From Flavobacteriales bacterium (lineage in GTDB: Bacteria; Bacteroidota; Bacteroidia; Flavobacteriales_F; PHOS-HE28): a stretch of DNA of 64,000 nucleotides. The notes beneath the pieces were generated by a model, which was given only the letters and a program-made list of their open reading frames with translations, was not told the origin of the DNA and made no database searches. Both the position numbers and the translations under genes were made by a program. Below, piece by piece: positions 43,019 through 51,393 of this stretch. The DNA lies in contig JACJZI010000007.1 in the NCBI GenBank assembly GCA_020635655.1, forward strand, positions 168,724 through 232,723, written 5' to 3'. Numbering within the stretch: the first letter of the stretch is position 1; every line of letters begins with the position of its first letter.

Positions 43019-43442
43019 CGCAGTTGGCCATGATCCTGTTCAACGTACCCTGGAGCGCGACGATGTCACCGGCCTTCACGCCCTTCAACGCGCGCTTCCG
43101 ATAGTCCTCCACGACCGGGGTGATCCCCACTAGCTCGCGTTTCCCCTTCCGCGTCAATCGCAGACTGACGCTCCGGCGGTCGCTCGCAGGCACCTTACGC
43201 TCCACCAGCTCCGTCCGCACCAGCAGGTCCACCATGCGGGCGATGGAGGCCTTGTCCTTGAACACCAGCTCGGCGACCAGGCCCTGCTGGATGCCCGGCT
43301 CCTCCTCGAGCACGTTCAGCACCAACCACTGGTCCACCGTGAGCGTGGAACCCGCCGCCACCAGCCGCCGCTGCGCGAACTGACGGTAGGTCTTGATGGC
43401 CCGCTCGATGGTGTAAAAAACGACGCTGCCTAGATCGCTCAT
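43011..43442 (-). CDS. MarR family transcriptional regulator
   Basis: The 143-residue product has the winged helix-turn-helix of MarR regulators: LTVDQWLVLNVLEEEPGIQQ, then VFKDKASIARMVDLLVRTEL and a wing of RKVPASDRRSVSLRLTRKGK. MarR dimers bind palindromes and release DNA on ligand binding. The ATG at 43442 is preferred over codons further upstream because a tandem palindrome, its probable operator, begins 20 bp upstream. Its likely targets are itself and the overlapping lipoprotein gene, and perhaps the divergent small gene. Confidence 0.93.
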   Translation of the reverse strand: MSDLGSVVFYTIERAIKTYRQFAQRRLVAAGSTLTVDQWLVLNVLEEEPGIQQGLVAELVFKDKASIARMVDLLVRTELVERKVPASDRRSVSLRLTRKGKRELVGITPVVEDYRKRALKGVKAGDIVALQGTLNRIMANCDE

Positions 43443-43461
43443 GTGTGTTCGGATAGTACAA

Positions 43462-43486
43462 TGATATATCAATTGATGATGTATCA
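43462..43486. promoter_or_regulatory. Tandem palindromic operator, probably MarR
   Basis: Two 10-bp sites, TGATATATCA (43462-43471, a perfect palindrome) and TGATGTATCA (43477-43486, one mismatch), have starts 15 bp apart. They lie 20-45 bp upstream of the MarR ATG in an AT-rich stretch unlike the surrounding DNA, where they would block transcription of the regulator operon. Confidence 0.65.
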
Positions 43487-43554
43487 ACTGTTAACGGGCG
43501 TTAATTCTTTACAGGTCCGAAGGGCAAAAGGGAAGATGTCGATCTTCGCCGCCC

Positions 43555-43839
43555 ATGGACGCCCTGGACCTTTCCCGCCGTCTGAAGGTGCTGCGCCGTA
43601 CGGTTGAGATGCTGCAGACAGAGCTTCGGCACGGCCACATGGATGATGAACTGGTCCGGCGGATCGACACGCAACTGGAGGACGGAATCGCCACCGACCC
43701 GCGCAGCGCCGGACTGCGCACCCAAGTCGACGCCCTGCGGGAAAGCACCCTCACCCCCCGCCCCGAACTGTTGCGGGACGCGATCCGGGCCTGCGACAAG
43801 TTGAAGGATGCGATCGAGGGGGTGGTGAGCTTGTTGTGA
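43555..43839 (+). CDS. Small helical protein of unknown function
   Basis: The 94-residue product is rich in Leu, Arg, Glu and Asp and is predicted all-helical (LSRRLKVLRRTVEMLQTELR; DAIRACDKLKDAIEGVVSLL). No family is recognised. The codon use is consistent with coding. It lies just after the MarR operator region and could share its control. The ATG at 43555 is the only sensible start. Confidence 0.5.
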   Translation: MDALDLSRRLKVLRRTVEMLQTELRHGHMDDELVRRIDTQLEDGIATDPRSAGLRTQVDALRESTLTPRPELLRDAIRACDKLKDAIEGVVSLL

Positions 43840-43884
43840 AGTGGAAAGCCGTCCATGCGAACGGCGAACGCGATGAAAGTTCTT

Positions 43885-44050
43885 TTCAGCAATGATCACG
43901 ACGGCCTCGGCATCAACATCGGCCACATCGACGGTGCGATTTGGAGCGGCCAGCAGACTGCACAGGCCTTGATGCCGAACGGGAGCTACATCCTGCAATT
44001 GCGAGCAGGAGGAGGGATCACCGTGCATCAAGTGACCGTTTCGTATGGAT
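43885..44050 (+). pseudogene. Remnant of a T9SS sorting domain
   Basis: Translating this stretch gives IDGAIWSGQQTAQ, then PNGSYILQLRAGGGITVHQV, which resembles the last ~45 residues of type A T9SS sorting domains (DxxGRxxW..., LxxGxYxLxLxxxxGxxxxxxV). No signal peptide or upstream domain is attached; the neighbouring gene ends at 43839. It then runs into the antisense end of the disrupted MFS gene. Most likely a leftover of a lost surface-protein gene. Confidence 0.4.
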
Positions 44051-44063
44051 CGCCCCCTCCACT

Positions 44064-45047
44064 TCACAACAAGCTCACCATCCGCTCCAACACGAACAGC
44101 ATGCCAACGTCCAGCAACAGCTCACCGGTGAAGAGGTACCAGGTGGTGGTGAACCCGAAACGCGCGATGAGGTTCAGGCCCGTGGTGTGCCCGATGATGT
44201 GCGACGCGCTCCAACCGATGGTGAACAATGCCATATAGGCGCCCGGCGGACCCTGGTCGGCGCGTTCATAGGCCGGTCGGTTCATGAAAGGGAAGTTGAG
44301 CATCTCCCCCACCGTCATCAGCAGGATGCCCACCCAAAGGAAGGCCACCGTCGGAAAGAGAATAGAGCACGACAAAGCTGAGCGCGATCAGCAGCACGCT
44401 GAAACGCAGGATGCGAAAGAGGCCAATGCCCTGGCACTCGCAGTATTTGACCAGTGGCATCCCGGTCAGGAAGATCACCAGTCCGTTCATCCCGGGCAGG
44501 ATGCCGATCATGTGTTCGCTCAGATGGTGCACCTCGCAATGGAAGATCGGCGCCGTGCTGAAGTATTGCACGAAGGCGATCCCGACAAGCACAAGGATGA
44601 ACAGCACGAAGAGATAGGGGCCATCCCGCTGCGGCGAACGGGTACCTGTGGAACGTGATGCGCGGTCATCCTCCCGCGCCTGCCTGCGGGGCAGAGTGGT
44701 CCGGAGAATGCCGGCGGCGGCCAGGCTGAACAGCACGAAGCCCCTCACGAACTGCAGGAACAGGAAGGCGGTCCCTGAAGTGACGCGCGCCGCGATCATG
44801 ATGTCATGGAACCGGACCGGTCGGCCAGCCTGCCCCCCCAGCCAGGAGCCCACCATGGAACCACACCGAAACAGGCCATGATCCAACCCACTTGTTCAAG
44901 GGTGGGGCCCATGTCCTTGGTGAGGTGGAGCGACAGGAACGGCACCACCAGGCTGCCCGAACGTTTGACGAACGTGATCGGTGCGTGCAGCCACACCTCC
45001 CTGCGCGATCCAAGAAAGGGATCGATATAGGACCGATATGCTTGATC
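44064..45047 (-). pseudogene. Disrupted MFS transporter gene (frameshifts and internal deletion)
   Basis: Minus-strand frames in succession encode pieces of one MFS carrier: YIDPFLGSRREVWLHAPITF, then VPFLSLHLTKDMGPTLEQVG, then GSMVGSWLGG and GRLADRSG in alternating frames, FHDIMIAARVTSGTAFLFLQ, and FVQYFSTAPIFHCEVHHLSE, then in another frame VGEMLNFPFMNRPAYERADQ and ending RMVSLL. At least three frame changes are needed, one at a run of seven C in the plus strand near 44840. The stretch between FLFLQFVR and FVLFSLAAAGIL lacks roughly 60-70 residues (about helices 4-5) present in intact homologs of this group. No in-frame start codon precedes YIDPF. Confidence 0.75.
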
Positions 45048-45132
45048 AGCACGCGTCGAAACCAGGCCGGCCGAGGCATCCGGCCGACATGGTGCGACCG
45101 AACCCTGCGGGCCGACCATTGACCACTGTGGT

Positions 45133-45954
45133 TCATTGCCCCCCGACCACGACACGGTGCATACCCACCGCCTTGCCGTGCGACCAAAGCATCACGACAT
45201 ACATCCCGGCCGCCATGCCGCGAACATCGATAACTCCCTGCGAACAAGGTGCCCGCCGCGCGCATCCGCGAATGTCCGTAAGCGTGACCGTATCGAAGTC
45301 AGGACCATCCACGACCCGGAGCACGTCCGCTCCAGGGCCTGTCATGATCTGCAGCGGTCGCGGTCCCGAGGCAAGCGGCATGCCGGTCGGATCGAGCGGT
45401 GTCATGCATGCACCATCAATGGCGACATAGTTCATCGTGCTCGCCCCGAACGCGATCGTGGTGGTGGTGCCGGACGCATGAATAGTGGTGCATGCCGACT
45501 CCCAGGTGAATTCGGTCGTATCCAGAGGACTGCTATACCAGAGCGGACCGTTCACATATACCTCGATCCCCACCGGGTCATCGAACGTGAATTGACCGGG
45601 CAGCGTGATGCTTTGGGCGGCGTAGTAGAAACAGACCTCGTAAAGCTGTCCGGGAACCGTGACCACGCTCTGCTGGATCGTCTCCGGTCCCCAAAGGTTC
45701 TGCCAGGTTCCTCCATTGGGGGAGATCAACGGCAGCCCGACCCAGACATACCCCGGGGTGCTGTTCAGCGGTCCCGTATCGTCGTTGATGTCCGGTGAGA
45801 TCGTACCACTCCATCCCGGTGCGGCAAAGGAACCTTCAGGTCCGGTCAGGTCACCGTTCACGAAGAGGTTCCCTCCCTCGCATTGGGCATTGAGCTTGCA
45901 CTGCGAACAATACAAGAACACGAGGCAAGGGATGACCACCCACCATGATCGCAC
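45133..45954 (-). CDS. Secreted protein with jelly-roll domain and T9SS-like C-terminus
   Basis: The 273-residue product has a signal peptide (residues 6-23), then a jelly-roll-like domain (about 25-185): NLFVNGDLTGPEGSFAAPGW near the start and VPGQLYEVCFYYAAQSI in the middle, similar to DUF642-type or carbohydrate-binding modules. The C-terminus (VLRVVDGPDFDTVTLTDIRG, then AAGMYVVMLW and HRVVVGGQ) resembles a T9SS domain. The GTG at 45954 is supported by a -7-like box 4 bp upstream. Ligand unknown. Confidence 0.7.
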   Translation of the reverse strand: MRSWWVVIPCLVFLYCSQCKLNAQCEGGNLFVNGDLTGPEGSFAAPGWSGTISPDINDDTGPLNSTPGYVWVGLPLISPNGGTWQNLWGPETIQQSVVTVPGQLYEVCFYYAAQSITLPGQFTFDDPVGIEVYVNGPLWYSSPLDTTEFTWESACTTIHASGTTTTIAFGASTMNYVAIDGACMTPLDPTGMPLASGPRPLQIMTGPGADVLRVVDGPDFDTVTLTDIRGCARRAPCSQGVIDVRGMAAGMYVVMLWSHGKAVGMHRVVVGGQ

Positions 45955-45958
45955 TTGG

Positions 45959-45966
45959 TCAAGTTA
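45959..45966 (-). promoter_or_regulatory. Candidate -7 box TAACTTGA, 4 bp before GTG
   Basis: Degenerate match to TAnnTTTG, reading from 45966 to 45959; it supports the GTG start of the jelly-roll protein gene. Confidence 0.4.
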
Positions 45967-46002
45967 ACCAACGGTCCCGATCCGCGGCCGATCAACTGGC
46001 GA

Positions 46003-46401
46003 TCATCGCAGATCCCTTCGCTCCACCAGCTCTCCTTCCGCATCGAAGCGTTCCCCGGTAAGCAAGAGCCCATCACGGTACCGCAGGGCGATCGCCTTCG
46101 ACCCGTCCGCGTTCCGGAAGGACCACCTGCCATCCTGTTTCCCACGCACGAAGCGACCCTGAACAGTGAGGTGGCCCTCTGCATCATAATGCTGCCAGCG
46201 ACCCTGTGGCCGACCATTGCAGTAGCCGCCACGTTCCTTGATCCGCCCATCGGCATAGTACGCCGTGTACCAGACCCATTCCCCATCGGAATGCCATGTG
46301 GCCTGAAGACGGCCCTCCGCATCATACTTGTCGGATACGTGCTCTTGAGCGCTTATGGGGAGGGTGGCGATAAGCAGGGGAAGGAGACCGATCAGGCGCA
46401 T
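46003..46401 (-). CDS. MORN-like repeat exported protein
   Basis: The 132-residue product has a signal peptide (LIGLLPLLIATLPISAQ) and four to five MORN-variant repeats of the YwqK type: YDAEGRLQATWHSDG, YYADGRIKERGGYCNGRPQG, YDAEGHLTVQGRFVRGKQDG and so on. These repeats are usually surface or membrane contact modules. The ATG at 46401 starts the signal peptide; the TTG further upstream would sit inside the -7 region. Confidence 0.75.
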   Translation of the reverse strand: MRLIGLLPLLIATLPISAQEHVSDKYDAEGRLQATWHSDGEWVWYTAYYADGRIKERGGYCNGRPQGRWQHYDAEGHLTVQGRFVRGKQDGRWSFRNADGSKAIALRYRDGLLLTGERFDAEGELVERRDLR

Positions 46402-46431
46402 GGTGGTGCGGAGGTTGGCGATGTGCTCCAA

Positions 46432-46439
46432 CAAAGATA
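46432..46439 (-). promoter_or_regulatory. Candidate -7 box TATCTTTG
   Basis: Perfect match to TAnnTTTG, reading from 46439 to 46432, 30 bp before the MORN-protein ATG. Confidence 0.55.
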
Positions 46440-46448
46440 ACCCATCCG

Positions 46449-46469
46449 ATAATGTTTTGGTAACATTAT
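46449..46469. promoter_or_regulatory. AT-rich inverted repeat in a divergent region
   Basis: ATAATGTT and AACATTAT form an 8-bp perfect inverted repeat with a 5-base centre, followed by GTTAACAT. It lies next to the -7 box of the MORN-protein gene, upstream of the minus-strand start and 65 bp before the plus-strand -7 box, so it may be an operator. Confidence 0.4.
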
Positions 46470-46533
46470 GTTAACATGAACTAGGGACGAACCTCCGGAG
46501 AACACACAATGCCCGCCATTCCCGGCGAAATGC

Positions 46534-46541
46534 TACTTTCA
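46534..46541 (+). promoter_or_regulatory. Candidate -7 box TACTTTCA
   Basis: Two mismatches to TAnnTTTG, 23 bp before the ATG of the small hypothetical gene. Confidence 0.35.
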
Positions 46542-46564
46542 ACGTCCACCAAAACCCCGATCCC

Positions 46565-46933
46565 ATGGCCAACATCACAGCTGCATCCGACCCCGGTACG
46601 ACCGATCCGAAAATGTCCGGTGCGGGGACCGTGGACAAGACGGAGACCACTCGCGGGGCGAACGACACCGTGACCGTGGATGCGGTCCAGGACGGGCTCA
46701 CCAAAGATGGACGGCATGCGCAGGTGGTGCTCAAGATCGGTTCCGACGGCAACGTGACCATGAAGGTCAACAGTGATGGGAGCGCGACGGTGGAGGCAAG
46801 CGGTGCCGGCAAGACCGACTACACCATCCTGACCCTTTCGACCTCAGACCCCAACAACTGGACGATCCATGTGAACACCAAAGGCGGGAGCGTCTACCAG
46901 TTCATCAAGGGCCACGGAGGAGGTGGTCGTTGA
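46565..46933 (+). CDS. Small hypothetical protein upstream of the adenylate cyclase
   Basis: The 122-residue product has no signal peptide. The first ~50 residues are Thr/Asp-rich and look disordered; the rest (TKDGRHAQVVLKIGSDGNVT, then KTDYTILTLSTSDPNNWTIH) looks like a small beta-sandwich. It ends in a Gly tail. No family is recognised. Its 3' end overlaps the cyclase start by 11 bases, so the two are probably co-translated. Confidence 0.55.
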   Translation: MANITAASDPGTTDPKMSGAGTVDKTETTRGANDTVTVDAVQDGLTKDGRHAQVVLKIGSDGNVTMKVNSDGSATVEASGAGKTDYTILTLSTSDPNNWTIHVNTKGGSVYQFIKGHGGGGR

Positions 46934-48785
46934 CGGGAAGGTCCACCTGACCGACGGCAGGCGTTGCCTGTTCGGGGGCGTGTGCTTCTTGCTCCTGGCA
47001 CTGAGCGCTCGGCCCACATCGGGCCAGGTGGTCGATGCATCGTGGGCGGATAGCACCTACGGATCATTCGTGAACTCGCGTTTGATCGACGTCGGGACCT
47101 CCCTTATCGCGCTCGACAGCCTGGCCGCTTTCTACAGCAGGACCAACGATCGGTGCCATCAGGTCCATGTGCAGGCCTGGCGCAGCCATTGCTACCAGGT
47201 GCTCGGCCAATTGGATTCCGCATTGTCCATCGCACAAAAGGCCCAGGCCCGGTTCGGTGCGACCTGTGACAGCCTGGTCCTGATGTCGATCAATGTATAC
47301 CTCAGCAACGCCTATCTCAGCCTGGGCGAATTCGACAAGGCGCTCGCGGTGAGCGAGCGGTCCCTGGCTTCCTGGAACGAGGCCTGGCCCTACTCCATCG
47401 CTCGCCATGGGCTCTACACCGACCGCGCGATCGCGCTGGCCTACAAGGGCGACCTGGACGGATCGCTGGCCGCTTTCCACGACGAGCTCGCCAATGCCCG
47501 ACGCGAGGGCATCGCCAACGACGAAATGGATGCTCTGACCAACCTCGGCGCCTTGTACGGGATGATGAGCGAAAGCGGAAAGCACGCAGCGTTCCTGGAC
47601 AGTTCGATCACCTATCAGATGCGGGCCCTGCAGATCGCACGTCGGATGAACGACCGCGAGAACCAACTGCTCCTGTTCAGCAACCTGGCCCAGGTGGCGC
47701 TGGATGGAGGAAGACCGAGGGAAGCGCTCCGGATGCTCGCATCGGCCGATACGCTCGCCACGCAGCTGCAGAACCTGGAACAGTCCACCATACTGGAGCT
47801 GCTGTACAGCAATGCGTTCAAGGCCCTTCATCTGACGGACAGTGCCTACGCGCACCTGAAGGTCCATCTAGCCCTGAAGGACAGCCTATTGAACATCGAG
47901 AAGGTGAAGGCCATCGCGGACATGCAGGAGAAGTACGAGAGCGAGAAGAAGGCACGCACGATCAAGGAACTGGAGGTGAAGAACCTGGACTCCGAACTGC
48001 GCAAGGAACAGCTCACCCGGACCCGCAACATCTATCTCTTCAGCGGGATCGGCATCCTGATGCTCGCAGGGGGATTGTACAGCAGGCTGCGTTACACCCA
48101 CCGTGCCAAGGCCATCATTCAGAAGGAAAAGGAGGTATCGGAGGACCTGTTGCACAACATCCTGCCGGAGGAGGTGGCCGCGGAACTGAAAATGAAAGGC
48201 TACGCCGACGCGCGCGAATTCGAACAGGCCACCATCCTGTTCACCGACTTCAAGGGCTTCACCAGCGTGGCGGAGCGCCTTTCCGCGGCGGAGCTGGTCG
48301 CGGAGCTCAACATCTGCTTCAAGGCCTTCGACGCCATCATCGATGCCCGAGGCATCGAGAAGATCAAGACCATCGGCGATGCCTACATGGCGGCAGGTGG
48401 CCTGCCGGACCCTTCCACCACCCGACCGATCGATGTGGTCGATGCCGCTCTGGAAATGCAGGCGTTCATGGCGGACCACGCCGAGGAACGAAGGGCCAAG
48501 GGACTACCCGCGTTCGAGATGCGCGTGGGCATCCACTCGGGTCCGGTGGTGGCCGGGATCGTGGGGGTCAAGAAGTTCCAATACGACATCTGGGGGGATA
48601 CGGTGAACACCGCTAGCCGGATGGAAAGCAGCGGCGCCGTGGGCCGGGTGAACCTGAGCGAAGCCACGTATCGTCTTGTCAAGGATGCACCCGGACTGCG
48701 CTTCGAACCACGCGGCAAGGTCCAGGCGAAAGGCAAGGGGGAATTGGAGATGTATTTCGTTCTCCGCAGCGCCACAGGCGCGTAG
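46923..48785 (+). CDS. Class III adenylate cyclase with TPR sensor and one membrane helix
   Basis: The 620-residue product has a signal peptide, tetratricopeptide repeats (about 60-330), a coiled coil, a membrane helix (about 370-388) and a class III cyclase domain (about 430-615). Metal-binding Asp442 (LFTDFKGFTS) and Asp486 (TIGDAYMA), adenine-specifying Lys482 and Asp555 (YDIWGDTVN), and transition-state Asn/Arg in NTASRMES are all present, so it should make cAMP rather than cGMP. The TPR part would face the periplasm. GTG is the start because no ATG lies near. Confidence 0.9.
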   Translation: MVVDGKVHLTDGRRCLFGGVCFLLLALSARPTSGQVVDASWADSTYGSFVNSRLIDVGTSLIALDSLAAFYSRTNDRCHQVHVQAWRSHCYQVLGQLDSALSIAQKAQARFGATCDSLVLMSINVYLSNAYLSLGEFDKALAVSERSLASWNEAWPYSIARHGLYTDRAIALAYKGDLDGSLAAFHDELANARREGIANDEMDALTNLGALYGMMSESGKHAAFLDSSITYQMRALQIARRMNDRENQLLLFSNLAQVALDGGRPREALRMLASADTLATQLQNLEQSTILELLYSNAFKALHLTDSAYAHLKVHLALKDSLLNIEKVKAIADMQEKYESEKKARTIKELEVKNLDSELRKEQLTRTRNIYLFSGIGILMLAGGLYSRLRYTHRAKAIIQKEKEVSEDLLHNILPEEVAAELKMKGYADAREFEQATILFTDFKGFTSVAERLSAAELVAELNICFKAFDAIIDARGIEKIKTIGDAYMAAGGLPDPSTTRPIDVVDAALEMQAFMADHAEERRAKGLPAFEMRVGIHSGPVVAGIVGVKKFQYDIWGDTVNTASRMESSGAVGRVNLSEATYRLVKDAPGLRFEPRGKVQAKGKGELEMYFVLRSATGA

Positions 48786-48818
48786 GAGATCCTCACGGCC
48801 GGGCCCTGTCGTTCCGTA

Positions 48819-50096
48819 TCATCGGCCGTCCTTCACCTCACCGCTCCGCTGGGTGACACGGTCCAGGAACGCCTTCCTGAACGCCAGTTGATCGGGCCGG
48901 TCCTTTTCGACGGTGATCCTTGGCCTTCGCGAAAGCCATGTTCGGCCGTCCAGTGTGAGCGCGTATTCCGTCGGTCCGGAATGGACCATCAGCGGCTGGT
49001 CCCTGCGCAATCGCACGTACCGCCCATCCCCACCGTCCGGGTCATTGATGACGATCAGGACATGATCATCCGCGGCATGTTCGTCGACCAGGCGAAAGGT
49101 GATCCCGTCCGCGGTGTACACGACATCCTCCTTCACGGTCGTCCGCACACCGGACCCGCCGAGTTCCAGATCCTTTCCCGAGTTCGGCGATGGCAGCGGA
49201 ACCAGCATCGGGATCGGCATGTCGGCCAGGACGTATGCCTCGGTACAGGCCCATGACAGGACGGAATAGGGCAGCCGGAAATAACCGGCCTGACCCCAGT
49301 CCTGTCCCCATGAGTTCAACACCAGCAGGGTGCTGTCCACATCATCGTAGCCCGCGCAGGTCAGGATGTGCCCCCTGAACCCCGCCCAGGCGTCCATGGT
49401 CAACGGCCTCTTGGGTCGCCAGGTGAACACCTCCCGGCCTTTCGTGCGGGACCCATCATGGAACGTGCTGTCGATCGACATCTGGAACACCACGGGGCGA
49501 CCGAACGAAAGGTGGTATTTCCACTGCATGGGGTCGTCCGGCGCGATCATGATCGGACAGGAGAGCCGGTGTCGCAAGGCATCGTCCAGCATGACCTGCC
49601 CGATGGGTCGAAAGCACCGTGTGCTTGCCGTGTCGGGAGGATAGTAGGTCGCATCGCAACATCCCACCTCGCACACGGCATGGATGGCATCCTCCAGATG
49701 AACGCCCGTGCTGCAGTCCTGCTGGCCCTCCCGCATCAGGACGATCTGGTAGAAAAAGCCCGCGCTCCCCGTACGATCCCCTGGCATTTCACCCCTGTCG
49801 CGCATCCGCCGATCGGACAACCGGTTCCGATGATAGGTGGTGAGCGCATACCCCAGCGCCCAGCCCGAACAGGCATTCTGCCGCCCCTGATCACCGGCGG
49901 CCGGGAACCAGGGAGAAAGATCGACGACCGGCGGGATACGCGCATGCCGCGGCATCCTGAAAGGGATCTCCACGGTGATGCTGTCCAGCGCTTCCCTGTT
50001 GGCGGGGAGCACGCCCGTTGGGTGGATGTCCGATTGGCCGAGCGCGAGGGTGGCCATGCATGGCGCAAGTAGGAAGGAAAACGGGATACGGTACAT
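48819..50096 (-). CDS. Papain-like (C1) exported cysteine peptidase
   Basis: The 425-residue product has a signal peptide and a papain-type domain (about 55-300). The catalytic residues are Cys76 (DQGRQNACSGWALGYA, in place of the usual QGxCGSCWAF), His243 (GHILTCAGYDD) and Asn261 (LNSWGQDWGQAGYFRLPYS). About 120 residues of unknown structure follow; no T9SS sorting domain is seen. Pro-region is short or absent. It is the last of three consecutive minus-strand genes for exported hydrolases. Confidence 0.85.
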   Translation of the reverse strand: MYRIPFSFLLAPCMATLALGQSDIHPTGVLPANREALDSITVEIPFRMPRHARIPPVVDLSPWFPAAGDQGRQNACSGWALGYALTTYHRNRLSDRRMRDRGEMPGDRTGSAGFFYQIVLMREGQQDCSTGVHLEDAIHAVCEVGCCDATYYPPDTASTRCFRPIGQVMLDDALRHRLSCPIMIAPDDPMQWKYHLSFGRPVVFQMSIDSTFHDGSRTKGREVFTWRPKRPLTMDAWAGFRGHILTCAGYDDVDSTLLVLNSWGQDWGQAGYFRLPYSVLSWACTEAYVLADMPIPMLVPLPSPNSGKDLELGGSGVRTTVKEDVVYTADGITFRLVDEHAADDHVLIVINDPDGGDGRYVRLRRDQPLMVHSGPTEYALTLDGRTWLSRRPRITVEKDRPDQLAFRKAFLDRVTQRSGEVKDGR

Positions 50097-50174
50097 GGCG
50101 GGCCCTGTTCCTCCAAATTAGGTGATCCGGTCGGACGTGTCCGTCGCCCCCCAGGTCGTTGCGGTCACGCGATC

Positions 50175-51278
50175 CTAGGGGCATGCACCGCGGCTCACGA
50201 TCTCGATCCCTGCACGCCAGGCCTCGCATCGGTTCGGATAGGTCCTGTCGTCGCAACCGCAATAGGGATCGTACTCGCGCGTGCAGATGCCGGGGTTGAC
50301 CCTCGCCGGATCCAGGCAGGGCCCGTCCGTGAGGATCCGCTCCAGGATGGCATCGAACACATCGGGGTGTTCGATGTTGGCCACATGGCCGGCATCCGGA
50401 ACCCAGATGAGATGGTCCTTCGGCAGTTGGTTGATGCGCAAGATCCCCTTGCCTACGGATGGTGGTATCAAACGATCCTGCTCGCCCCAGATCACATACA
50501 CCGGCATGGTCCATTGGTATTGGTGATCCACGTAACTGTCCTCCCGGGCGATCAGGTCCTCCAGCAGACCCACCTGCACGGGCGTCCGCGCGTGCATCGC
50601 CTCGTTGATCTGGCGAAGGGCGAACCTGGGGATGTGACGCGGTCCGGCCAGAACACCGTTGATGTTCCGGCCCCGCTCTTCGGGTGTGGCGGGTCGGAAG
50701 AGGTCGAGGATATCCCTGGCGCCGATGGCGCGTGCGGCACTGTCGGCCAGGGCCTTGTCGTAGGCGTTCGCCGGGCCGTCGTAGATCACAAGCACCCGGA
50801 CACGCTCCGGATGCTGCTCGGCATAGTTGGCCGCCATGGCCCCTCCGTACGAATTGCCGACGAGGAACACCGGGGCCTGCTCGTGGAGGCTGTCAAGGAT
50901 CCCATCCAGATGGGCCACCTGCGCATCCACACTGTTGCCGCTCCAGACATCCGTGCTGCCACCGTGGCCGATCAGATCGGGCACGATCAGATCGAAATGC
51001 CGCGCGAGTTCCCGGACATTGCCCGACCACATCTGCGCGCTGGAGGTGATGCCATGCACGAGCATCAGGTCCGGCTTGTCCGTCGGCGCGCTGCTCCACA
51101 CATGGCGCGGTCCCGCATCCGAGCGGAACACGTGTTCCAGAAGACCCGCCTTTCGGAATTGACGCGTCGCCCCCCTCTCCTGCATGCGCACGACGTTGCA
51201 GGAGGACACGACCATCATCACGGCCGTGATGTGGATCCCTTTTTGCAGGGAGCGATAGGACCGATGTGGATCGCTCAT
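50175..51278 (-). CDS. Alpha/beta-hydrolase lipoprotein with C-terminal Kazal-type domain
   Basis: The 367-residue product has a lipoprotein signal (VMMVVSSC; Cys27), an alpha/beta-hydrolase domain (about 70-315: MLVHGITSSAQMW, nucleophile elbow GNSYGGAM, VIWGEQD, and DAGHVANIEHP with the catalytic His), and a Cys-rich tail (about 321-367) that is a Kazal/follistatin-like module: C-T-R-E-Y-D-P-Y-C-G-C-D-D, then TYPNRCEAWRAG and GACP. Kazal modules inhibit serine proteases or bind other proteins; in Bacteroidota they occur at ends of surface proteins. Gene neighbours are an exported papain-like protease (78 bp downstream) and a lipase upstream. Confidence 0.85.
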   Translation of the reverse strand: MSDPHRSYRSLQKGIHITAVMMVVSSCNVVRMQERGATRQFRKAGLLEHVFRSDAGPRHVWSSAPTDKPDLMLVHGITSSAQMWSGNVRELARHFDLIVPDLIGHGGSTDVWSGNSVDAQVAHLDGILDSLHEQAPVFLVGNSYGGAMAANYAEQHPERVRVLVIYDGPANAYDKALADSAARAIGARDILDLFRPATPEERGRNINGVLAGPRHIPRFALRQINEAMHARTPVQVGLLEDLIAREDSYVDHQYQWTMPVYVIWGEQDRLIPPSVGKGILRINQLPKDHLIWVPDAGHVANIEHPDVFDAILERILTDGPCLDPARVNPGICTREYDPYCGCDDRTYPNRCEAWRAGIEIVSRGACP

Positions 51279-51393
51279 GGACCAATGGCGGTTGCGGACA
51301 AGATCGCAAAAGGAACGATCCGCGGGCCGGGATCGTTCACTGGACCGTTGAGCGGACCGCGAAGGGATCAGGGACCGGTCCTGGCGGGCGGTC

